Counted from the first letter of the stretch, positions 36,303 through 49,133 are shown. The stretch is 64,000 nt of DNA from Adiantum capillus-veneris (GCA_014529385.2 CM043948.1:81633760-81697759); one strand, 5' to 3'. Made by a program: numbers and translations. Notes: generated from the letters alone by a model not told the origin.

Positions 36303-36779
36303 TTAGGTAAAGTGGGAAAATCCCAATTCCCAGGTTGGACAACTTTCAATATATCATGTATAAAATATAGAGATTTTGTCAAAAATTTGAGTTTTCTTAA
36401 GGTCTCAGTCCACTTTATGCACATACAATACACAATGAAAACAACTAAAATATCATGGTTTCAATCAATTGGATTATTAGGAGAGGAGTATATTGCATCC
36501 ATTATCGTTGTCTATGTTCTACTGTCCTACCTACAACTTATCTCAACATGGAGAGCTTGGTTTCTAGGTCCACCACTTGTCCAAGTTAATGTAAAAGTGA
36601 CTCAAGGTTCACAACTTGTGAAAGCAAGGATCCATTGAGGAATACAATCCACTTGGCTATTTTTCCTTAATTTATTGCATGTGACATTTAAGCAAGGTCC
36701 ACTTCTAATCTATAACTTCTTAATTTGAGACATGGGGCATACATAAAATATGTAGCATATGCTCTATTGCCTCATAGGA
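36303..36779. other. Left flank of the inverted-repeat region
   Basis: No gene was seen. It begins where copia homology stops. One copy of the repeat core lies here in the reverse direction (36568-36590), opposite to most of the left arm. Confidence 0.5.
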
Positions 36780-38215
36780 AGGTTGGTTTCAAGGTGCACT
36801 TATCCATGCTATCCTGTCTTGGAGAAATGATGGAGCTTGCTTCTCTCCTTGTTTCAATGGAGACTAGCTTGGACAAGTGGTGGACCTTTGCTTCTCTCTA
36901 TGTTTCAATAGAGTTAGCTTGGACAAGTGGTGATCTTGGAACAAAACCCCCATGTAAAACATATCATGGGTATTCCAAGTGATTAGAAAGATTACCATTT
37001 AAGATATAACCTTATAGGTTGGACAACTAGATCTTGGCTTGGAGAAATGGTGGACCTTTGATTCTCTCCATGTTTCAATGGTTTCTATATTGGAGAAATG
37101 GTGGAGCTTGCTTCTGTCCATGTTTCAATGGAGCCTAGCTTGAACAGTTGGTGGACCTTTGCTTCTCTCTATGTTTCAATAGAGTTAGCTTAGACACGTG
37201 GTGGATCTTCAAAATAAACCAACTACTATCAATGTTGCCTAGCTTGGACAAGTGGTGGAGTGTTTCTCTACTCCATGTTTCAATGGATCTTAGCTTGGAC
37301 AAGTGTTGGACCTTAAAACAAAAACCCCATGTACAACATAGAATGGATTTTCTAGATTTCAATGGAGTCTAGCTTTAACAAATGGTGGAGCTTGTCTTCA
37401 TCCATGTTTCAATGAAACTAGCTTGGACAAGTGGTGGACCTTGTAACAAACCCCCCCATGTACAACATATCATTGGTTTTCTAAGTGATGGGAAGGAATA
37501 CCATTCAAGATATAAACTTATAGCTTGGATAAGTAGTTGACTTTAAAACCAAATTCATCAAAATACAATGAAATACAGGTCAGCCAATTCCTAAATCTTG
37601 AGACCAAACCTCCCATGCTATTAGAGATAATATATTGGATAAGTGGTGGACCTTCTATTATTTTCCCATGCCTAGTTTAGACAACCGGTACACTTCGCAG
37701 CTATAAAGGTTGGACGAGTTGTGGAGCCTTGTTTCTATCCATGTTTTAATGGATCCTAGCTTGGACAAGTGGTGGACCTTGGAAAAAAGCTTCCATGTAC
37801 AACATATATGAGGTTTTCCATGTTTTAATGGAACCTATCTTGGACAAATGGTGAAGCTTGCTTCTCTCCATGTTGATTTTGGAACTACCTTAGACAAGTG
37901 GTGGAGCTTTTCTTTTCTACTCTTCATAATACAATGAAGTATATGTTGGTTACATGGTGAATCTTAAGGCCAAACCTCCCATTTTACTAGAGATGATAGG
38001 TTGGACAAGTGGATCAACCTTCTATCATTTCTCCATGACTATATTGGACAATTAGTAGACATAACATCTCTCTATGTTGTCTAGAGATGAGCTTGGACAA
38101 GTGATGGACCCTGCTTCTCTCTTCCCTTGGTTTACTAGTTTGAAGACTCAGTATATATACTTTCTTAGATCTAGCTTGAACAAGTGGTGGACCTTGCATC
38201 CACAATCTTAATTCA
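36780..38215 (+). repeat. Left arm, block 1, of the TTGGACAAGTGGTGGACC repeat
   Basis: Tandem and scattered copies of a ~50-bp unit combine TCCATGTTTCAATGGAGCCT with AGCTTGGACAAGTGGTGGAC. Almost all copies read in the plus direction. Copies vary by point changes and small gaps. Short frames with DKWWT- or SLDKWW-like words come from the repeat and are not genes. Confidence 0.9.
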
Positions 38216-38961
38216 GTACAAAAAAGTATATGAAAAAATAACATAGGAATCTTGGTTTGAAGGTCAAGCAATTAGGTTCCAAATGCACATAATAATATAT
38301 TTTCCACCCATATTAAAAGAAAGTTAAATATGTTATTACCAAATTGACAAAGGTAACGTCCAACAATTATATCTTTCCATCTTGTCAGATCTAAATCTTC
38401 ATCAAGGCGACATGCATGTATACATTAACTTTCAAGCCATTCAAGAATACATGCACTTAGATTCCATAGTTTTGTTTTCAAAGTCTTTTAGGTTCTAAAA
38501 CTCTTTCACATAAAGTATGTAATGACAAAATTCTTGAAGCAAACATTTGTGCCCAAGAAAAAGATTCCTCTCACATATTTAAAGTCCATGAATTCTCTGA
38601 TCCACACTTACAAGTTTTATTTTGACATCAAACATCAATTCTTTCATAGTTCCAAATAAATGCAGCCTCTATATGAATTGACAAAAAATGAATTTCTTTT
38701 ACTATATGACCCAACATAGGCCCCAATCAAATAAAAAATGAGTCCCCAAAATTTTGGGTGCACTCTAGCAATACATCAGAGTCCCCTTACAATAGGATGC
38801 ACTCCAATAGTACATTGAAGTCCCCTTAGAGTAGGGTGCACTCCATTCAAGTGTTCATAAAATTGACGCACCTTTAAAAAAAAAAAAAAGACTATATCAA
38901 ATTATACAAATGTTGAAAGATACACACTAGAATAAAAAAAGCATCTTATAGCCATATTTAT
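38216..38961. other. AT-rich spacer in left arm
   Basis: No gene and no repeat core was seen. A short near-duplicate pair with GTGCACTCTAGCAATACATC and GATGCACTCCAATAGTACAT lies near 38760-38820. It is the 3' flank of the phosphatase-like gene at 38962. Confidence 0.45.
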
Positions 38962-39734
38962 TCAATGCTTTCGTGTTGACAAGTACACACCAAGGACATA
39001 ATTTGTCTCAGAATCACTATACTGATTTACAATTGTGTTGTATGTATAGACTCTCTTATCTCTTGCATACAACCATCCTACCAACCATGGAATTATGGTT
39101 CTCTGCAAGAAGTTTTGAAGTTGCTCGGAAGTTTGCCTCCACATCTTTGGAAATATAAGATATGTCCCTGGCATGTTCCACATCACCCTATATGGAGTGT
39201 CATCAAAAATTAAGGTATTGTTTGCATCCAAATCCTCAAATATCTTCCAAATATCACTCAGATTTTTGTGATAAACCCTTGTAAATCCTAACATGATATT
39301 TGGATTTTGGCAATTTTTGTTACTCATAAACACCTTGAACTTGTTGGTATACTGCTCAGGAAAACATTTTTGTGTGATGCGTTGCACCCTTGTTAAGTTA
39401 TAGCAACTCCATATCCATAGCTCAAAGTATTCAGCACAAAAATCCAAAAAACTTTGTGCGTCTGGTCGCACCACATGATAAACTTCATCTTTGTCCTCCA
39501 CAAGTCGCATGTGTTGAGCCCAAAATGGCATAGAATCTCCATGTTTCATTTCAACTGTCTTGAGAAGTAAACCCTCTAGATCCAAGACTCTTTTGATGTC
39601 CTTGAAAGCAAGTGATAGGTGATAAGGAGGTGATTCATTCCTTGGACAAGGTCTTGGAGGAGGTTGGATGGGTAATTCAATAGTTTTCTTCAATTTATGC
39701 CAGCATATAGCCAATCCATTTTTCTGTAATGGTT
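38962..39734 (-). CDS. FCP1/NIF-type HAD phosphatase-like protein, partial (last exon)
   Basis: An open frame of about 250 codons ends at 38962. It opens just after a good splice acceptor (TTTAATTTCAG at 39735), so an upstream exon is likely; no ATG is needed here. HAD motif I reads VLDLEGLL (about residue 45), motif II has WIWS (about 102) and motif III/IV reads LIFDDTPYR (about 170). These are the landmarks of FCP1/Scp-type phosphatases. The second Asp of the usual DxDx(T/V) motif is Glu here, which makes catalysis uncertain. It lies within the left repeat arm and shares strand and family with the gene at 44921-46119. A pseudogene or a regulatory, non-catalytic homologue are both possible. 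Confidence 0.7.
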
Positions 39735-40029
39735 CTGAAATTAAAGAACAAGAACACTTAATGCAAACACAACAATAGACATGAGTTTTACATTGTCTAC
39801 CCTAAGGTTTTATTAGATACCAAAATCCATCTATGATCTACTCATTAATAGAAAGAAAGTCAAATTAAAATCCTGACTCTTTTTTATGCTACACTCTCTC
39901 TTAGTCTCAATACCATGGAGTTCAACTAGACTTAAGTCAACTAATAACTACTACTTGTTGTTAAAGGTATGCTTGAAGTGTATAAGGCTTAACCAATGCT
40001 CTAGTGTAGAATGGGTATTTAGGTCTCAA
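39735..40029. other. Intron or upstream flank of the 38962 gene
   Basis: Starts with the splice acceptor on the minus strand. No further exon was recognised before the repeat array. Confidence 0.4.
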
Positions 40030-43000
40030 GGTCTACCACTTATCCAAGCAAAGATCCATTTAGATATGGAAACCCAATTTTTCTTAATATAATGATATAG
40101 AGTGGACAAGTGGTGAATCCTGAGACCAAGCCACTCATGCTACTAGGGATAATAGGTTGGACAAGTGGTGGACCTTGAATGTAAACCCCCCATCTACAAA
40201 GTATCAGGGGTTTTGGGTATTTCAATGGACTCTAGCATCTTGGAAACATGGTGGAGCTTACTTCTCTCCATGTTTCAATGGAGTCTATCTTGGATAAATG
40301 GTGGAGCATCACACTCTCCATGTTTCAATGGAGCCTAGCTTGGACAAGTGGTGCACGTTTGTTTCTCTCTATGTTTGAACAGATTTAGCTTGGACAAGTG
40401 GTGGACCTTGGAACAAAATCCCCATGTAAAACATATAATGGACATTACAAGTGGTGAGAAAAAATACCATTCAATATATAACCTTATAGGTTGGAAAAGT
40501 GGTGGACCTTAACACCCAATTATTATTAATATAATGACATAGAGTGGAGAAGTGGTGAATCTTGCGACCAAACCTACTAGGAAAAGTACGTTGGACAAGT
40601 GGTGGACCTTGAATGCAAACCCCCCATGTACAAAATATTACTCATGCTACTAGGAATAATTTGGTATTAAGGTCCATGTTTCAATGGAGCCTAGCTTGGA
40701 AAAGTGGTGGACCTTTGTTTCTCTCTATGTTTCAATAGAATTTGCTTGGACAAGTGGTGAACCTTGGAACAAAACCCTCATGTAAAGCATGTCATGGGCA
40801 TTACAAGTGGTGAGAAAAAATACCATTCAAGGTATAACCTTATAGGCTGGACAAGTGGTGGACCTTAGCACCCAATTCCTCTTATTATAATGACATATAG
40901 TGGAAAAGTGGTGAATTGTGAGACCAAACCTACTAGGGATAATAGGTTGGAGAAATGGTTGACCTTGAATGTAAATCACCCATGTACAAAATATCATGGG
41001 TTTTACGTATTTCAATGGAGCCTAGCATCTTGGAGACATGGTGGAACTTACTTCTCTCCATGTTTTAATGGAGCCTATCTAGGAGAAACGGTGGAGGTTC
41101 CTTCTCTCCATGTTTCAATGGAGCCTAGCTTGGACAAGTCGTGGACCTTTGTTTCTCTCTATGTTTGAATATGGTTAGCTTGGACAAGTGGTGGATCTTG
41201 GAATGAAACTCCCATGTAAAACATATCATGGGCATTTCAAGTGGCGAGAAAGGATACCATTTAAGATATAACCTTATAGGTTGGACAAGTGGTGGACCTT
41301 AACACAATATAATGACATAGAGTGTACAAGTGGTGAATCTTGAAACCAAACCACTCATGCTACTAGGGATAATAGGTTAAACAAGTGGTGGGCCTTGAAA
41401 TAAAACCCCCTAGAGTGTTTCAATGGAGCCTAGCTTGGAAACATTGTAAAGCTTGCTTCTCTCCATGTTTCAATGCAGCCTATCTTGGATAAATGGTGCA
41501 GCATCATTCTCTCCATGTTTCAATGGAGCCTAGCTTGGACAAGTGGTGGACCTTTGTTTCTCTCTATGCTTGAATAGAGTTATCTTGGAAAAGTGGTGGA
41601 CCTTGGAACAAAAACCCCATGTAAAACATATCATGGGCATTACAAGTGGTGAGAAAAAATACCATTCAATATATAACCTTATAGGTTGGACAAGTGGTGG
41701 ACCTTAACACCCAATTATTCTTAATATAATGACATAGAGTGGATAAGTGGTGAAATTGGGACCAAACCTACTAGGGAAATAGGTTGGACAAGTGGTGGAC
41801 CTTGAATGTAAACGCCCCATGTACAAAATATCACTCACTCATGCTACTAGAAATAATTTGGTATTAAGGTCCATGTTTCAATGCAGCCTAGCTTGGAAAA
41901 GTGGTGGACCTTTGTTTCTCTCTATGTTTCAATAGATTTATCTTGGACAAGTGGTGTACCTTGGAACAAAACCCCCATGTAAATCATGTCATGGGCATTA
42001 CAAGTGGTGAGAAAAAATACCATTCAAGCTATAACATTATAGGTTGGACAAGTGGTGGACCTTAACACCTAATTCCTCTTAATATAATGACATAGAGTGG
42101 ACAAGTGGTGAATCATGAGACCAAACCTACTAGGGATAATAGGTTGGACAAGTGGTGAACCTTGAATGTAAACCCCCCATGTACAAAAAATTATGGGTAT
42201 TGGGTATTTCAATGGAGCCTAGCAACTTGGAGACATGGTGGAGCTTATTTCTCTCCATGCTTCAATGGAGCCTATCTAGGAGAAACAGTGGAGGTTCCTT
42301 CTCTCCATGTTTCAATGAGCCTAGCTTGGACAAGTGGTGGACCTTTCTTTCACTATATGTTTTAATAGAGTTAGCTTGGACAAGTGGTGGACCTTGGAAT
42401 GAAACCCCCATGTAAAACATATCATGGGCATTTCAAGTGGTGAGAAAGGATACTATTTAAAATATAACCTTATAGGCTGGACAAGTGGTGGACCTTAACA
42501 CATATTTCTTCTTAATATAATGACTTAGAGTGTACAAGTGGTGAATCTTGAGACCAAACCACTCTTGCTACTAGGGATAATAGGTTGGACAAGTGGTGGA
42601 CCTTGAATGTAAACCCCTCATGTACAAAATTATGGGTTTAGGGTATTTCAATGGAGCCTAGCTTGGAGACATGGTGGAGATTGCTTCTCTCAATGTTTCA
42701 ATGGAACCTATCTTGGAGAAATGGTGGATCATCCTTCTCTCCATGTTTCAATGGAGCCTATCTTGGACAAGTGGTGGACCTTTGCTTCTCTCTATATTTT
42801 AATGGAGTTAGCCTGGACAAGTGGTGGGTCTTGGAACAAAACCCCTTTGTAAAACATAGCATGGACATTACAAGTGATGAGGAAAAATATCATTCAAGAT
42901 ATAACCTTATAGGTTGGAAAAGTGGTGATGGACCTTGACAAGTGGTGAAGGATACCATTTAAGATATACCCTTATAGGTTGGACAAGTGGTGGACCTTAA

Positions 43001-43960
43001 CACCCAGTTATTCTTAATATAATGACATAGAGTGGATAAGTGGTGAATCTTAAGACCAAATCACTCATGCTACTAGGTATAATACGTTAGAGAAGTGGTA
43101 GACCTTGAATGTAAACACCCCATGTACAAAATATCATGGTTTTAGGGTGTTTCAATGGAGCCTAGAATCTCGGAGACATGGTAGATCTTGATTCTTTCCA
43201 TGTTTGAATGGCACCTATCTTGGAAAAATGATGGAGGTTACTTCTCTCCATACTTCAACGGAGCCTAGCTTTGACAAGTTGTGAACCTTTGCTTCTCTCT
43301 ATGTTTGAATAGAGTTAGCTTGGACAAGTGGTGGACCTTTGCTTCTCTCTATGTTTGAATAGAGTTAGCTTGGACAAGTGGTGGACCTTGGAATGAAACC
43401 CCCGTGTAAAACATATCATGGGCATTTCAAGTGGTGAGAAAGGATACCATTTAAGATATAACCTTATAGGTTGGACAAGTGGTGGACCTTAATACATAGT
43501 TCTTCTTAATATAATGACATAGAGTGTACAAGTGGTGTATCTTGAGACCAAACCACTCGTGCTACTAGGGATCCTAGCTTGGACAAGTGGTGGACCTTGG
43601 AAAAAAGTCCCCCTGTACAACATAGCTGAGTTTTTTCATGTTTTAATGGAAGAGAGATTCGACAAATGGTGGAGCTTGCTTATCTCCATGTGGATTTTAG
43701 AACTAGCTTGGACAAGTGGTGGAGCTTTGCTTTTTTACTCTTCATAATACAATGATGTATAGGTTGGTTACATGGTGAATCTTAAGGCCAAACCTCCCAT
43801 CTTACTAGAGATGATAGGTTGGACAAGTGGTCAACCTTCTATCATTTCTCCATGCCTATAATTAGACAATTAGTAGAACTAGCATCTTTCTATGTTGTCT
43901 AGAGCTAAGCTTGGACAAGTAGTGGACCTTGCTACTCTCTTCCCTTGGATTATTAGTTGA
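40030..43960 (+). repeat. Left arm, block 2, with 350-440-bp higher-order units
   Basis: Dense array of the same ~50-bp repeat, mostly in plus direction. It is organised in larger units marked by ACCTTATAGG(T/C)TGGACAAGTG at about 40486, 40840, 41273, 41682, 42040, 42471 and 42905. The steps are about 355 to 435 bp. Each larger unit also contains a CATGCTACTAGGGATAATAG segment and an AATATAATGACATAGAGTGG segment. The reverse complement of these units makes up the right arm at 51870-53620. Confidence 0.93.
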
Positions 43961-44920
43961 AGACTCATTATATATACTTGCTTAGATCTATATAATTACT
44001 CATTAGTTAGGTTACAAGTGGGTATGTAATTTGTTAGCCTCAAGGGACTTTGAATATTGAATAGTAAGAAAGTCAAGTGCTAGTTTGAAGATCTTTTGCT
44101 TATCTAAACTAGACTCTAACTCAATAATAAGTTTCATAAGTTCCACGAATTGTCCTATCTAGGCTCCAAAAGAGTCTTAATTGGTTTGTGCTAGATTCTA
44201 ACTTCCTTGATGGGGTAGAATCCTAGAAAAATGAGGCACTATAAGTTTTACCTTAGCTCGAATGGATTTTTCACTTAAACTCAACTGCAATTTGGCTATC
44301 TAGTCTTTGTCTCGATGGAGTTTAACACTAGATACATAGTAGTGATATTTAAGCTTCATGTCTCTTCACTTGATCGAGATATGAGACCATACTTTCAAGG
44401 TCACCACTTGTCTTACCTAAAGACCAATGTGAGACATGGGAGCAAGAAAGCCATCCGATATTGTTTTAAGGACTATTACATAGGCAATCAATAACTTAAG
44501 TAAAGCAAAAAGACTTGGATCTTTCACAATTAATAACTTAAGTAAAGCCAAAAAGACTTGGATCTTTGACGGTTTTTTTTCAAACTAAAAAAGCACAATC
44601 TCATGCTAACAAAACTATAAATCACAATTGAAAGGTTTGAACAAGAAAAAGATCAACAATCTTAATAAGAAGGATACTTTTCATTTCATTTGATGATTAC
44701 AAACTAAAATAAAGTCTCTCAAGAAATTGATAAACAAAAAATGTAGGTGACTGCTTCATTATTTTGAGCAAAAATATCAAAATCTCTATTGATTGAGCTC
44801 CATCTAGTAGTATCCTTTGTAAGATCCTGCAAGAAGGAATAAAAAGAAAGATTTGTTAGATACCATTCACATGAGTGTTCAAGCATGTGTATCAAGAATA
44901 TATGACATGTCGCTAGTACC
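43961..44920. other. Unassigned stretch near the centre of the inverted repeat
   Basis: No gene and no copy of the core repeat was seen. It contains a short 35-bp near-duplication (AATAACTTAAGTAAAGC words near 44490-44550) and the 3' flank of the gene at 44921. Confidence 0.45.
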
Positions 44921-46119
44921 TTAGGGTTGCTTTCTATCCAGCCTTAGAAGATTGTTCTCAGCTTTCACCTTATTTATATAAGCCTTTGCTGTGGTTGCCT
45001 TCAAAACTCCTTCTGTGTTACAACCCAATTGCCTAGCTAAAGTGGTCAATTGTGACGCCTTCATGCTTTCAATGGGTGTACGCTCCTTTGCCAAGATCTC
45101 TTGTATTTGGGCTCTTCTCATTTCATTGCGGTGGCTTGTGTCACTTGCATCTTCAATGATAGTTTCATCTCTGTCACCTTTTGCAGGTGGTATTCTTCTT
45201 GTAAAGAACACCTTAGCTGACCAAACATCATTTTTCTGCTTCCAATACTCCATGATTTGTTTGTATTCACTATCATTTGTCACTATAGGTTGTCCATAAC
45301 GACTAGAAGCAATTAAATCACGCACATCCCTTCTCTCATCAAGCTGAATCAAGTATGGCAGTAGCTCCTCCAAGAGCATATTGTCAACCATCTTCTCAGC
45401 ATCAAATTGTGGTGGAAAAATGCAATTGTTTGCTGGTGAAATACATCCCTTGTAAGGAGAGTCATCAATAAGCACTGTTCTTTGTGGATCACATTCAAAC
45501 CCCATGGCAATTTTGGCTAGAGGCTTGAACATTGCCTCAACGTTTGGATTGTCGGGTCTAAACAATTTTTGAGTTTGAGCGGTGTAGCAAACATCTTGCG
45601 ACCAAATTGCAAAGAAAGGCAATGTATCCTCAGCTAAGTTGTTTAGTGCTGCAAGGATTTGATACACATTATTCCTAGTAGCTGTCGACCAAATTGCAAC
45701 ATTAAACCTTTGTAAAATAGTCTTCAAGAATTGGATGCAACCTGGCCTGAGTATAATATATCTTTTTGAATCCATTTGCACTGAGTTGTGGTGTGAGGAT
45801 GGTTGAGGGGAACGTTTCAACAATAGACCATTTAAATCCAATATAATTGTAAGCATGGATTTCTCAACATCTACGCTACATGACGTAGTACCAATTGGCG
45901 ATAGCTCGTGAGTGGACTTTTCAGTCTCTTTTGATGTATGTTGCATTTTTGAAGCATCGATTTCTTGGTTCTCATTATTGAAAGCTTGCTCAAGTTGCAC
46001 AACACTAGACTCTAGTATAGAAATATCATTCATCTTGGGCACTTTAGAAACCATAGAATCTATGGATTCTATAGTTGTTGACTGAACCATAGGAGCATTA
46101 TCCATCACAGTTTGTGAAT
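44921..46119 (-). CDS. FCP1/NIF-type HAD phosphatase-like protein with C-terminal SAP-like segment
   Basis: About 400 clean codons end at 44921. A splice acceptor (TTTTCTTAG at 46120) lies just upstream, and an ATG at 46105 could also serve as start. After an ~90-residue polar leader come HAD motif I IILDLNGLL (catalytic Asp near residue 100), motif II AIWSTAT (about 148-153) and motif III/IV VLIDDSPYK (about 221-229). DLNG instead of DLDG occurs in many plant members of this family, so activity is open. The C-terminus (MKASQLTTLARQLGCNTEGV onward) has the look of a SAP-type nucleic-acid-binding helix pair. It lies near the centre of the inverted repeat and is intact, in contrast to the transposons around it. 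Likely nuclear, by family. Confidence 0.78.
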
Positions 46120-46761
46120 CTAAGAAAACACACACACAAATGGTATCTCAAAACCACTAGAATTTTATTCACCATATTTATATGTAGAACTCCTAGTAAG
46201 AAATTTATTTAAGGTAAAGTCATTGTTAGAATCCTTGCAACCATTTTCAGCATTCGTACACCAAACACCACTTGTCTAAAATACAATCTACTAACTCAAC
46301 ATTTTTCATCCTACACTTTATTAAAGATGAGTACTTAAAGTGAAAACTAAAAGCCACCCTTGTTGAGGAAACATGGATACAAGGTCCACCAAATGTCCAA
46401 CCTAGACTACAAGAAAATAATTAGAGATTTGGCTTAGATTTGGATTCAAAGGCCACCACTTATTCAAGTAAGATAACTCCACTTGTTTAAGACAGTAATG
46501 TTTGAAGCCCCACCACTTGTCCAACCTAGACATTGATTAAATTTTGGTAAGATATATCACAAATCTAGAGTAGAATCAAGATTCTATGGCCAAGGTAGTC
46601 AAATATGTTAGACAACACACAAAGCATAAGAGCACTCTAGATTCTCGTTGAGCATAAACTAAACAATAATCAAATGTTATATTCACTTGAGATTTCATCC
46701 ATGAAAAATGAAAATGATGCATGTACTTGAGATTTCCATCCATGTACAATACTTTACAATG
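46120..46761. other. Intergenic or intronic stretch between the phosphatase-like gene and the SET exon
   Basis: No coding region was recognised. Copies of the core repeat occur here in reverse direction (46380-46530), so the direction switch of the arms lies between 43930 and 46380. Confidence 0.5.
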
Positions 46762-47318
46762 TCAAGTAAAGTCATAGTCAGCAAACAACTCTTCTCCTGC
46801 TTCAACTTGACAAATAGTCTCAATGCATACATGGCCATATTCTTCTGACTTGATGTGTGAAGAGGTGCATTTATGCCAAGGTGGCAAATTTGGATCAAAT
46901 GTATAGCGTACGTTGGGACAGACATTTGTACTATGAGAACTATTTATATAGCCCGACACGTTTCCTTCTTCTACACAACCAATAATGTATGATTGATCTT
47001 CCTCTTCTTCTATGTTTGGATCCTCTAGAAGAGAATATTTATAAGCTCTTGGAAATATTTTGCATATCTTTTTCCAGTCTTGAAATCTATACTTATGCCC
47101 TCCATAGTTTAGAATAGTCAAACCACTTTCCAGGGTAGTATGCACAAATAGCCCATAACCAGCTCCTTCAATACATGAAAGTCGCACTTCAAAATCCACA
47201 CCGTTAATATGGAAAATTACATCTTTGGGAATAGGAAAATTTGGTGTCCCAAAAGGATCTTCATGCCAATCATAGTGTGAAATACATCTAGTTTTTATAT
47301 CACTTAACTCCTTTGTGT
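46762..47318 (-). CDS. SET-domain protein, terminal exon
   Basis: A frame open from a splice acceptor (TTTTTGCAG just before 47318) to a TGA at 46762 gives about 185 residues. The SET hallmarks are in order: GAGYGLFV with a following ILNYGG, then NSSHSTNVCPNV at the place of NHSCxPN, then AGEELFADYDF as the GEELxxDY block. SET domains transfer methyl groups from S-adenosylmethionine to lysine in histones or other proteins. The central motif has Ser-Ser-His-Ser-Thr-Asn in place of the common Asn-His-Ser-Cys, so activity is not certain. The first exon was not found. Same strand as its neighbours. Confidence 0.75.
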
Positions 47319-47447
47319 CTGCAAAAAGAAGAAAATATTATGTATAAAATAATGACAATATCAAAGAAAGATATCATTATTTTATAGTCCAATAGGTCCA
47401 TTGTATGGAAGACTTATTACCCCAGCCGGCGTCGCTATGAGCGTCGC

Positions 47448-47489
47448 TATGAGCGTCGCAAATTTCTTTGTAAAATTGCGACGCTCATA
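47448..47489. repeat. 14-bp perfect hairpin, TATGAGCGTCGCAA
   Basis: TATGAGCGTCGCAA at 47448-47461 and its exact reverse complement at 47476-47489 are separated by 14 bp. Another GCGTCGCTATGA copy directly precedes it. This GC-rich island stands out from the AT-rich surroundings and may be the remnant of a small inverted-repeat transposon. Confidence 0.85.
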
Positions 47490-47499
47490 TACGGAGGGT

Positions 47500-48625
47500 G
47501 TTTTTCAAGGTCTACCACTTGTCTAAGCTATGGTCCATTGGAACATGGAGAGAAGAAAAGCTCCACCACTTTTCTAAGCTAGGATCCATTGAAACATGGA
47601 GAGAAGCAAGCTCCATTGTTTGTCTAAGCTAGGCTCCATTGGAACATGGAGAAAACAAGCTCCACCACTTGCCTATTATTGCATAGAGATTCTGGTTTGA
47701 AGGTCCACCACTTGTCCAACCTTGCCTTCATGTATGGAGATAATCAAGAGTGCAATGCTTCTCTAAGCTAAGGACATAAAAGAGTTTCAAGGTCCACTAC
47801 ATATACGATCTATGATGGGTTGTAGCATGGGAGGTTTCATTTTAAGGTTGACCACTTCTCCAGCTCCTCTTGTCCAACCTCAGATCCATTGAAGAATGGA
47901 GAATAAAGGTGTACCAACTCTCCAAAATAGGCAAGACAATCTCTATAAAACCCATGAATTGTTAATATATGCTATGCTGTGGAGTTTTATTTGAAGTTCC
48001 ACTCCTTATCCAAGCTACAATCCATTGAAGCATGGAACTAAGTAAGATATATCTCTAGTCCAAGATAGGATCCATTGAAACATAGAGAGAATCAAGGTCC
48101 ACCACTTGTCCAAGCTATGCATGGGTAATTGATATAAGGACCACTACGTTTTCACCTATACTATGCTCTATCATGGATGGTTTCATATCCCACCAATTTT
48201 CCAACCTATTTAGTAGGTTGTTATTATGGGGGTTTGGTTTCAAGGTACTTCACTTGTCTAAGGTGGGTTCCATTGAACCATGGAGAGAAACAATGTCTAC
48301 CACTTGTCCGAAATATGCTCCTTTAAAACATAAAAGCAAGGTCCACCACTTGTCCAAGCTAAAGTTTCTCTCCATTGAAGCATGGAGAGAAACAAGGTCT
48401 ACCACCTGTCCAAAATATGCTCCATTGAAACATAAAAGCAAGGTCCACCACTTGTCCAAGCTAATATAACAAATGGGTGTTGGTTACAAGGTGTACCACA
48501 CTTGTCTAAACTAGTCTTCATGCAAGGTCTACCACATGTCCAAGCTATATGAGCTTGTTTTGAAGGTCTACCACACCTCTTGAAATTAGGATCCATGTAA
48601 GGTCCACCTTTTGTCAAGCTATGCA
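47500..48625 (-). repeat. Right arm, block 1, of the TTGGACAAGTGGTGGACC repeat
   Basis: The core repeat occurs here mainly as AAGGTCCACCACTTGTCCAAGCT, the reverse of the left arm, with GGATCCATTGAAACATGGAG spacers. Copies are more diverged and less regular than in block 2 of the right arm. Confidence 0.88.
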
Positions 48626-49133
48626 TTTAATGAGTACTAAAACTAAGTAAATTGCAGTACTTAAATACCTTTCCAAGCTCATTAAGATTTTGGTCTCTAA
48701 GGCCGGCCACCACCACATGTCTAATCTATGCTCTAATTGATTACTTATGCTAGTTCTCAAAGTCCAAACATAAGCTCCCTTCTAGCAAGGTTAGTTTAAA
48801 TTTAGGCTCCAGCACCTGTCTAAGCTAGGTTCAATTTATGAAGCATCACCATTTAACCATGCTACGATCTAATGTATCATATCAAGGGGGTATTGATAAA
48901 AGGTCCAAAACTTATTGAGTTCAAGCTCTTAAGTAATTAAGTCTTTGTGAGTATTAAATGTTATAGTTTTAGTCTACAGATCCACCATTCAAAAACTCAA
49001 GTAATTTACTATTTACATTCAAACCTCGAATGCTTGAGATAAAAAATACAAACTCAATCAATACTATATAAAGCAAAATCTAACATTAAGAGTATCAAAT
49101 CAGTAACAAGAAACACTAACATGCACAAGAAAC
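48626..49133. other. Spacer downstream of the ParB/methylase-like gene
   Basis: No gene was seen. A few degraded repeat cores are present up to about 48920. Confidence 0.45.
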
